A model generated the notes under the pieces. It saw nothing but the letters and a program-made list of their open reading frames with translations, was not told the DNA's origin and did no database searches. Source: Acidobacteriota bacterium (lineage in GTDB: Bacteria; Acidobacteriota; Vicinamibacteria; Vicinamibacterales; UBA2999). Taken from it: a stretch of DNA of 7,590 bases. The stretch spans positions 1 to 7,590 of the forward strand of contig JACCSI010000719.1 in assembly GCA_013813075.1 (NCBI GenBank), read 5' to 3'. Shown here in pieces: positions 1 through 7,590 of this stretch. The translations under genes and the position numbers were made by a program. The stretch's first letter is position 1; each line of letters begins with the position of its first letter.

Positions 1-203
1 GGCGGGGGCGGTGGCGGCGCGGCCGCGACAAACGCCATCATCGAGGGAGGCGTCGGCAGCATATCGGTGGCCATCAATGGCACGATCACTAACGCCCCGA
101 CGATAATCGCCTCGAGCAGCATGGTCAGCGGTACGGTGTACCACGCCTTGCTGCCCATCTTGATTGAAGGATCGACGACATCGCCGAACATGTCGCGTGG
201 CAC
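1..203 (-). CDS. tonB: TonB-family energy transducer, N-terminal part (cut by left edge)
   Basis: Only the first 67 codons are present; the gene runs off the left edge. TonB proteins sit in the inner membrane, span the periplasm and pass energy from the ExbB/ExbD proton channel to outer-membrane receptors. Seen here: a short cytoplasmic head (VPRDMFGDVVDPSIKMG), one hydrophobic segment at about residues 24-44 (rich in L, I, V and A), then the start of a proline run (APPPPP from residue 62), where the rigid periplasmic linker of TonB begins. The C-terminal TonB domain lies outside the window, so the family call rests on this architecture and on resemblance to remembered acidobacterial TonB N-termini (VPLMATDMLPTPPSMMAFVA). 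The GTG start at 201-203 is preferred because a strong AGGAGGGAG ribosome site ends 5 nt before it. The ATG four codons later (189-191) would be 17 nt away. The upstream region carries its own promoter candidates. It could also be another proline-rich single-span protein. Confidence 0.72.
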   Translation of the reverse strand, partial: MPRDMFGDVVDPSIKMGSKAWYTVPLTMLLEAIIVGALVIVPLMATDMLPTPPSMMAFVAAAPPPPP

Positions 204-208
204 GAGAA

Positions 209-217
209 CTCCCTCCT
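209..217 (-). promoter_or_regulatory. Ribosome binding site of tonB
   Basis: On the minus strand the sequence AGGAGGGAG is followed by TTCTC and then GTG. The 5-nt spacing selects the GTG start at 203. The site lies almost against the -10 box at 221-226. A transcript starting 7 nt below that box (about 214) would keep only AGGGAG of the site, giving a leader of about 11 nt. Confidence 0.7.
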
Positions 218-220
218 GGG

Positions 221-248
221 CTTATAGCGAGCGCCGAAACAGTGTCAA
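221..248 (-). promoter_or_regulatory. Sigma-70-type promoter for tonB (P1)
   Basis: Minus strand: -35 box TTGACA (243-248, all six consensus bases), a 16-nt spacer, and -10 box TATAAG (221-226, five of six). It points at the tonB start 18 nt downstream. It is the best promoter-like match I found in the non-coding parts of the window and would make tonB independent of the long upstream gene set. It is predicted from consensus only, and the true housekeeping sigma preference of the organism is unknown. Confidence 0.6.
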
Positions 249-255
249 CAACGCC

Positions 256-276
256 GACACCGGGGTTAGACACCGG
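256..276 (+). repeat. Direct repeat GACACCGG x2, period 13
   Basis: GACACCGG occurs at 256-263 and again at 269-276, separated by GGTTA. The pair lies 7 nt upstream of the -35 box of the tonB promoter candidate, where an activator or repressor could bind. The second copy contains the palindrome ACCGGT. Two 8-mers in GC-rich DNA may be coincidence; a role as operator is only an inference. Confidence 0.35.
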
Positions 277-306
277 TTTTCGGAAAGTGCTCCCAGGGCC
301 GAAAAC
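276..306. repeat. Inverted repeat GTTTTCGG / CCGAAAAC
   Basis: A perfect 8-bp inverted repeat, with arms 276-283 and 299-306 and a 15-nt centre. In RNA it would form a stem-loop in the leader of a transcript starting at the upstream promoter candidate (P2). Neither strand has a clear U-tract directly after the second arm (ATTTTCCC on the plus side, CGGTG on the minus side), so it is not a convincing intrinsic terminator, although the plus-side ATTTT is a weak approximation. It may be a protein site, a leader hairpin, or chance. Confidence 0.4.
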
Positions 307-331
307 ATTTTCCCGTCCCCCGGAGCAGGGC

Positions 332-361
332 ATTCTATCGGCCGGCGCGCGCTCTCGTCAA
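332..361 (-). promoter_or_regulatory. Second promoter candidate upstream of tonB (P2)
   Basis: Minus strand: TTGACG (356-361, five of six -35 consensus bases), an 18-nt spacer, and TAGAAT (332-337, five of six -10 bases). A transcript would start near 325 and carry about 120 nt of leader before tonB, including the inverted repeat at 276-306 and the P1 region. It is weaker than P1 and is reported because both elements occur at an acceptable distance on the coding strand. Confidence 0.35.
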
Positions 362-385
362 TCCTGATTGCCAATAAATCGTCGG

Positions 386-424
386 CTTTTTTGATACTGA
401 CGAACTTTTTACATCGCTGACGAA
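386..424. repeat. Two imperfect tandem repeats of about 20 bp after hppA
   Basis: Two copies lie head to tail: a C, a T-tract, a variable middle, then CTGACGAA. The first is 386-404 (T6 at 387-392, CTGACGAA at 397-404). The second is 405-424 (T5 at 406-410, CTGACGAA at 417-424). They begin directly beyond the hppA stop codon. Read on the minus strand, CTGA-TTCG-TCAG at 428-417 could also fold as a 4-bp stem with a UUCG loop over the stop codon. On the hppA transcript the tracts are A-rich, so this is not a standard U-tract terminator. The block is AT-rich in a GC-rich region. Function unknown. Confidence 0.5.
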
Positions 425-2920
<2,496 letters not shown>

Positions 2921-2925
2921 TCGTG

Positions 2926-2929
2926 CTCC
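2926..2929 (-). promoter_or_regulatory. Ribosome binding site deciding the hppA start
   Basis: GGAG on the minus strand, 5 nt before the ATG at 2918-2920 (context TTTGGAGCACGA then ATG). The alternative upstream ATG at 2957-2959 is preceded by TTCGACACCTT, with no purine-rich site. This favours the 831-residue form and a 13-nt gap after the DUF502 gene. Confidence 0.65.
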
Positions 2930-2933
2930 AAAG

Positions 2934-3548
2934 TCACAGGGGTTTATCGGTGTGGTCATAAGGTGTCGAAATCAGCCGGTTCGGTAACGCCATCCCACCC
3001 GTCAGGAAGATCCGGATCCCCTCCTCGACGGACACATCAGGGTAAGACACTGCTTCCCGCGGGTACACGAACACATCACCGAGATACAGGTGATTCGTCG
3101 GCACATACACCGCCGCGACGCGCTCGGCGCCGTGGCCGCGGTCGAGGGTGAATTCCTTGGTCAGAAACCCGAGAATCATGCCTTTCCGCGGGTCTTCGAC
3201 AATCACGACCTTCTTGAAACCCGCGTCGTTATCGGGTGAGAACGCGACGATCAACTGCTTGACCGGGGCGTAAATCGTCTTGAACACCGGCACCTGCAGC
3301 AGGTAGTACTCGGCGCGCTGCAGCACGCGCTTGCCGATCACGTTGGTCGCGATTGCGCCGACCACCAGGATGATGCCGCCCGTCAACAGCACGCCCAGGC
3401 CCGGCACCGCGCGCCCGAGCACGCGCACCGACAACGGCTCGGTCACGCCGTCCACCAACCGGAAAATCCACACCATCGCCGCGACGCTGATGATCAGCGG
3501 CACCGTCACGAAAAATCCAGCGATAAAACTCCGCCGCAGCCACGTCAT
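2934..3548 (-). CDS. DUF502 family inner-membrane protein of unknown function
   Basis: A 204-residue protein matching the DUF502 pattern. The first membrane span at about 8-30 follows a basic start (MTWLRRSFIAGFFVTVPLII), and the second at about 49-70 (PGLGVLLTGGIILVVGAIA) is followed by IGKRVLQRAE. Then comes the family's typical core VPVFKTIYAPVKQLI at 86-100, and a soluble C-terminal domain with FKKVVIVEDPRKGMILGFLT at 111-130, AVYVPTNHLYLGDVFVYPRE at 145-164 and SVEEGIRIFLTGG at 173-185. No biochemical role is established for the family, to my knowledge. The ATG at 3546-3548 is fixed by an in-frame stop at 3585-3587 and the absence of another start codon between them. It overlaps the stop of the uppP-like ORF as ATGA. 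The nearest purine-rich site, GGGAGGGG, is 24 nt away, so initiation may depend on coupling to that upstream ORF. hppA follows after 13 nt. Confidence 0.88.
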   Translation of the reverse strand: MTWLRRSFIAGFFVTVPLIISVAAMVWIFRLVDGVTEPLSVRVLGRAVPGLGVLLTGGIILVVGAIATNVIGKRVLQRAEYYLLQVPVFKTIYAPVKQLIVAFSPDNDAGFKKVVIVEDPRKGMILGFLTKEFTLDRGHGAERVAAVYVPTNHLYLGDVFVYPREAVSYPDVSVEEGIRIFLTGGMALPNRLISTPYDHTDKPL

Positions 3549-3694
3549 ACGATCGGTGGGGCGGGGGTCGCGCCCCTCCCTGCTTCATCGCCATGCGGTC
3601 CGGGCGCCAGAATGGAGTGTCCGGCACTCGACCCGGGCACGAACTCGGTGGGCCCTTGCGCGACGTCGAGGACAGCCGCCGCCAGCACGTCCAC
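3545..3694 (-). pseudogene. Truncated N-terminal fragment of undecaprenyl-diphosphate phosphatase (uppP/bacA-like)
   Basis: A 49-codon ORF from GTG at 3692-3694 to TGA at 3545-3547, lying between secF and the DUF502 gene. Residues 1-31 begin V(M)DVLAAAVLDVAQ and continue GPTEFVPGSSAGHSILAP. This follows the UppP N-terminal pattern, in which an alanine-rich helix leads into (E/Q)GxTEFxPxSSxGHxxL. Gln13, Glu17 and His26 align with Glu17, Glu21 and His30 of the E. coli enzyme, which dephosphorylates undecaprenyl pyrophosphate in the cell-wall lipid cycle. Full UppP has about 270 residues and a second motif, PGxSRSxxT. After residue 31 the sequence turns to GPHGDEAGRGATPAPPIV and ends, and neither other frame restores the family. 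It therefore cannot be a working phosphatase. Asp10 stands where Gly is usual and Pro15 where Leu is usual, consistent with relaxed selection. The stop overlaps the DUF502 start (ATGA), so translation of the remnant could still help its neighbour. A chance match is possible but unlikely given motif length, frame and position. Confidence 0.62.
3555..3579. repeat. GC-rich stem-loop before the DUF502 gene
   Basis: GGGGCG at 3558-3563 pairs with CGCCCC at 3571-3576 around a 7-nt loop. A single mismatch and two more pairs (3555-3556 with 3578-3579) extend the stem. On the minus strand the left arm contains GGGAGGGG, the only purine-rich ribosome-site-like run before the DUF502 start, so folding would hide it. 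No U-tract follows, so it is not an intrinsic terminator. It may be a leader structure or an intergenic repeat that landed at the deletion point of the uppP fragment. Confidence 0.45.
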
Positions 3695-3706
3695 AGCTGG
3701 CCGCTT

Positions 3707-4660
3707 CTACGACAACGCTTTACGGCCGCTCGCAGATGCCTTAGTGGCGATCGCCGAACGCGCCTTGGCCTGCTTGCCGCTCAGGAGGATGGCAATCGCC
3801 GCGGCAATGAAGATGGTCGAGTAGGTGCCGCTGACGATGCCGACCAGCATCGTGAACGCAAACCCCTCGAGCACTTCGCCGCCGAACAGATACAGCGCCA
3901 TCACCGACACGAACGTCGTCCCCGCCGTGATGATGGTGCGGCTCAGCGTCTGGTTGACGCTGGTGTTGACGACCTGCTCGAGTGAGTCCCGCCGCATGCC
4001 CCGCAGGTTCTCGCGCACGCGGTCGAAAATGACGATGGTGTCGTTCACCGAGTAGCCGGTAATGGTCAGAATCGCCGCCACGATGTTGAGCGACAGGTCG
4101 TATCCAAAAAACGTCAGGAATGCAACGGTGACGAGGATGTCGTGGAACGTCGCCGCAATCGCGCCGATCGCAAACGCGAAGCGAAACCGCAGGCCGATGT
4201 AGAGCGTAATCCCGACGATCGATGCCAGCGTGGCGTAGATGCCCTTCAACTGCAGGTCGCGGCCGATGACCGGGCCGACGGCATCGCGCTGCAGCAATTC
4301 GAACTTGCCGAGATTCGCACCCTGCAGCGCGCTCATCACCGCCGTGCCGCCCGCCTCGAGGTCCGCTGCTTCGTTTTCCACCTGGGGCAGGCGAATCAGC
4401 CATTCGTTCTCGGCTGCGGCGCCGTAGGGCTGAATCACCTTGTCGCCGGGAATCGAGTTGAGCGAGTTGCGGACGGCGTCTTCCGCGACCGGCTGCTCGA
4501 ACTTGACGACCATCAGCGTGCCGCCCGAAAAATCGATGCCGAGCGGCAGGCCCTTGGTCGCGATCATCGCGAGGCCCGCCAGGATCACCGCCGCCGACAG
4601 CGCGATGGCGTGCCAGCGCCACTTGAGGAAATTAAAATTGGAGTTGCTGAGAAAATCCAT
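3707..4660 (-). CDS. secF: Protein translocase subunit SecF
   Basis: Partner of SecD in the inner-membrane complex that uses the ion gradient to pull exported proteins out of SecYEG on the periplasmic side. The 317 residues match the usual family length. The first membrane span is at about 16-33, followed at once by GIDFSGG (41-47), the SecF signature, and a periplasmic domain to about 135 (ending DAVGPVIGRDL). Five further spans lie between about 138 and 294. They contain GYSVNDTIVIFDRVREN (202-218), the conserved Asp/Arg segment of the proton path; NQTLSRTIITAGTT (236-249); and GTYSTIFIA (278-286). A basic, alanine-rich tail follows. The ATG at 4658-4660 gives the standard start MDFLSNSNFNFLKWRW. 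It stands 4 nt after the secD stop with no clear ribosome site of its own, so coupled translation is likely. Confidence 0.97.
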   Translation of the reverse strand: MDFLSNSNFNFLKWRWHAIALSAAVILAGLAMIATKGLPLGIDFSGGTLMVVKFEQPVAEDAVRNSLNSIPGDKVIQPYGAAAENEWLIRLPQVENEAADLEAGGTAVMSALQGANLGKFELLQRDAVGPVIGRDLQLKGIYATLASIVGITLYIGLRFRFAFAIGAIAATFHDILVTVAFLTFFGYDLSLNIVAAILTITGYSVNDTIVIFDRVRENLRGMRRDSLEQVVNTSVNQTLSRTIITAGTTFVSVMALYLFGGEVLEGFAFTMLVGIVSGTYSTIFIAAAIAILLSGKQAKARSAIATKASASGRKALS

Positions 4661-4664
4661 GGTG

Positions 4665-6221
4665 CTAGATGCTCAACTTCGTGACTTGGCGCCGCGAGAG
4701 CACCAGTTCGAACAGCGTGCGCGAGACGAACACCGCGGTAAACACGTTCGACAACAGTCCGATCGTCAGAGTGGTCGCAAAGCCGCGAATCGATCCGGTG
4801 CCGAACTGGAACAGGAACGCCGCGGCGATGAGCGACGCCACGTGGGTATCGAGAATGGTCAGGAACACCCGGTCGAAGCCGGCAGCGACGGCTTGTTTGA
4901 CGCCCTTGGCAGTGGCGAGCTCTTCCTTGATGCGTTCGAAGATCAGGACGTTGGAATCGACGCCCATGCCGATGGTGAGAATGAATCCGGCAATGCCGGG
5001 CAGCGTCATCGCCGCGCCAAGGTACGACATCAGCCCGAGCAGCACGATCAGGTTGATGACGATCGATGCAACGGCGTTGAATCCCGACAGCTTGTAATAA
5101 AACACCATGAAGATCATCACCAACAGCAAGCCACCGATCGCGGCGGTCACTCCGGCGCGAATCGACTCGGCCCCAAGCGTCGGGCCGACCGTGCGCTCTT
5201 CGAGATACGTGAGGGTCGCCGGCAACGCGCCCGAGCGCAGCACGAGCGAGAGATCCGACGATTCCTGATTGGTAAAGCTGCCCTGAATAATGCCGTCCGC
5301 GTCGATGCGGCTGTTGATGTTCGGCGCCGAGAAGACGCGGTTGTCCAGAACAATCGCCAGTTGCCGGTTGATGTTCGCTTGCGTGAAATTGCCGAACCGC
5401 GTCGCACCCTCGCTGTTCAATGAGAAGCCGACTGCCGGTCGATTGTTCTCGTCGAGGGAGGGCCGCGCATTGCGCAGGTCGCGTCCGGTGACGGCCGGCA
5501 CGCGACGGACGACGTAATAGACGGTCGCAGGCATCCCCTGCACACCGCCTTCGCTATTACCCGGAATGATCTGCAGGTCCGGCGGCAGGTTGTTGCTGTA
5601 CGCCTGACGGGCCTGCGCCTCGTCGCTGAAGGGGCCTTGCTCGACCAGCTTCAACTCGAGGATCGCTGTGGACTTGATAATTTCCTTGGCCCGGGCGACG
5701 TCCGTGACGCCCGGCAACTGCACCAGGATCTGGTCGTCCTGGGTATGCCGCGCGATCACCGGTTCGGCGACACCGAGCTCGTTGACCCGTCGATCGATGG
5801 TCTGCAGCGCCTGATTGACGGCCTCTTCACGGAGTTGGATGGCGATGTTCGGACGCATCGTCAACGTGTGGGAGCCGGCGTTCGACGAGCGGCTGTAGGT
5901 GAGCTCGATGTCGGTGAGCAGGCCACGAAACGCCGGGTCCTGATCCGGAGGCACGCCGTCGACACGGAATTCGGTGGTGTTGACCAAAGTGACCGTCGAC
6001 GCCGCTAGACCGGACGTCTTCAATTGCTCGCGCAGACGATCCGCGGTCGTTTCCGTTTCGATACGGACGGCATCTTCGGTCTGCACGCGCATCACCAGCT
6101 GCACGCCGCCTTTCAGGTCGAGGCCGAGCCGTACCTTTTGGTCGGGTGGGTAAAACGCGAACACCGAGAGCGCCACGACGCCGAGGATGATCAGAAGCTT
6201 CCAACGCAGGTTTTTGGCCAT
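4665..6221 (-). CDS. secD: Protein translocase subunit SecD
   Basis: Inner-membrane member of the SecDF complex of the RND superfamily, which couples ion flow to movement of the large periplasmic P1 domain and late steps of protein export. The protein has 518 residues, within the normal range for stand-alone SecD (E. coli's is longer, about 615). Seen in order: first membrane span at about 8-24; LGLDLKGGVQLVMRV (32-46), the diagnostic motif; the P1 base at about 50-240, with AIQLREEAVNQALQTIDRR and LPGVTDVARAKEII; the P1 head at about 240-340, with VTGRDLRNA and GFSLNSEGA; RTVGPTLGAESI (343-354) leading into five membrane spans. These hold GMGVDSNVLIFERIKEE (418-434), with the conserved Asp of the ion path, and AAFLFQFGTGSIRGFA (467-482). 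The ATG at 6219-6221 gives a good N-terminus (MAKNLRWKLL) 12 nt after the yajC stop. No Shine-Dalgarno sequence precedes it. Confidence 0.98.
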   Translation of the reverse strand: MAKNLRWKLLIILGVVALSVFAFYPPDQKVRLGLDLKGGVQLVMRVQTEDAVRIETETTADRLREQLKTSGLAASTVTLVNTTEFRVDGVPPDQDPAFRGLLTDIELTYSRSSNAGSHTLTMRPNIAIQLREEAVNQALQTIDRRVNELGVAEPVIARHTQDDQILVQLPGVTDVARAKEIIKSTAILELKLVEQGPFSDEAQARQAYSNNLPPDLQIIPGNSEGGVQGMPATVYYVVRRVPAVTGRDLRNARPSLDENNRPAVGFSLNSEGATRFGNFTQANINRQLAIVLDNRVFSAPNINSRIDADGIIQGSFTNQESSDLSLVLRSGALPATLTYLEERTVGPTLGAESIRAGVTAAIGGLLLVMIFMVFYYKLSGFNAVASIVINLIVLLGLMSYLGAAMTLPGIAGFILTIGMGVDSNVLIFERIKEELATAKGVKQAVAAGFDRVFLTILDTHVASLIAAAFLFQFGTGSIRGFATTLTIGLLSNVFTAVFVSRTLFELVLSRRQVTKLSI

Positions 6222-6233
6222 GGTATTTACGCG

Positions 6234-6580
6234 TTACGCGTGCTGGGCGTCAACCACGGGCGCTTGTCCCTGGTAGCCGACGATGGCGCTCCGGGCCACG
6301 TCGAGACGTACGTTCGGCGCGACTTGAAGCTGCAGCGTCTGGTCGCTGACTTTCGTGATCGTTCCGTGAACACCGCCCGAGGTGATGACGCGATCGCCAA
6401 CCTTGAGCGTGCTTAGAAACTCCTGGACCTTTTTTTGCCGCTTTCGCATCGGCAGGAGGATGACGAAGTAAAAAATCGCGAGGACCAGCGCAAACGGGAT
6501 GAGCTGGACCACCGGGTTGGATTGACCGGGGGCTCCAGACAAAGCGAGCACAAGACCGGATTCAAATACTTCCTTAGACA

Positions 6581-6581
<1 letters not shown>
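6234..6581 (-). CDS. yajC: Preprotein translocase accessory subunit YajC
   Basis: Small single-span inner-membrane protein that associates with SecDF and SecYEG; it is not essential where tested. The 115 residues are a normal length. Seen: a short N-terminal stretch, one hydrophobic span at about 25-44 (VQLIPFALVLAIFYFVILLP), the basic stop-transfer run MRKRQKK (45-51), then the family's conserved small beta domain with LKVGDRVITSGGVHGTITKV (59-78) and a short tail rich in Gln, Ala and Val. The start ATG at 6579-6581 shares one base with the stop of tgt (TAATG). The bases before it (GCTTGCCTAATCCAT) hold no ribosome site, so translation is probably coupled to tgt. secD follows after 12 nt, as in many bacteria. 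Confidence 0.95.

Positions 6582-7590
<1,009 letters not shown>

Noticed and set aside
276..306. Inverted repeat read as an intrinsic terminator of hppA
   Set aside because: No U-tract follows the stem on the hppA transcript, the centre is 15 nt long, and the site lies about 120 nt after the stop codon.
67..420. 117-codon plus-strand frame across the tonB start and the intergenic region
   Set aside because: It is antisense to the TonB N-terminus and its promoter, has no ribosome site and no recognisable motif.
3229..3627. 132-codon minus-strand frame overlapping the start of the DUF502 gene
   Set aside because: Its translation is Arg/Gly-rich and matches nothing, while the overlapping frame gives a clean DUF502 protein and the third frame carries the uppP-like stretch.
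4440..5423. 327-codon plus-strand open frame opposite secD and secF
   Set aside because: Low-complexity Arg/Gln/His-rich translation with no recognisable motif; it is a shadow of the conserved secD and secF reading frames.

Overview
This is a GC-rich, tightly packed bacterial chromosome segment. Every supported gene lies on the minus strand, so the window reads biologically from right to left. The gene order tgt-yajC-secD-secF is the widely conserved Sec-accessory operon. The protein features point to a Gram-negative, probably an Acidobacteriota member close to the Vicinamibacteria. They are the style of the TonB N-terminus with its proline run, an 831-residue K+-independent-type membrane pyrophosphatase, and a DUF502 protein. 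The phylum is an inference from remembered family flavour; no marker gene was placed phylogenetically.

Layout from right to left: tgt (tRNA-guanine transglycosylase, missing its N-terminus at the right edge); yajC, whose start overlaps the tgt stop; secD; secF, 4 nt after secD; then a 158-nt gap up to the next recognised gene. That gap is not empty. In the frame just after the secF stop it encodes a 49-codon ORF whose first 30 or so residues match the N-terminus of undecaprenyl-diphosphate phosphatase (UppP/BacA), after which the similarity stops. Its stop codon overlaps, as ATGA, the start of a DUF502 membrane protein gene. Next is hppA, encoding a membrane-integral proton pyrophosphatase. 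A 221-nt intergenic region follows, with two candidate promoters and several short repeats. Last is the N-terminal third or so of a TonB-family energy transducer, cut by the left edge.

Function: SecD, SecF and YajC assist protein export through SecYEG, with SecDF driven by the proton (or sodium) gradient. HppA can build such a gradient from pyrophosphate. TonB spends it on outer-membrane uptake. The segment is therefore enriched for ion-gradient producers and users in the envelope. tgt makes the queuosine precursor modification in tRNA and is linked to the Sec genes by conserved order, not by known function. tgt through hppA could be one transcription unit: gaps are overlapping to 13 nt, apart from the uppP-like gap. 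tonB appears to have its own promoter.

The best leads are the uppP fragment between secF and the DUF502 gene, the altered catalytic motif of the pyrophosphatase, and the repeat-rich leader in front of tonB. I found no mobile element, CRISPR array, rRNA or tRNA gene, and no wholly new system.
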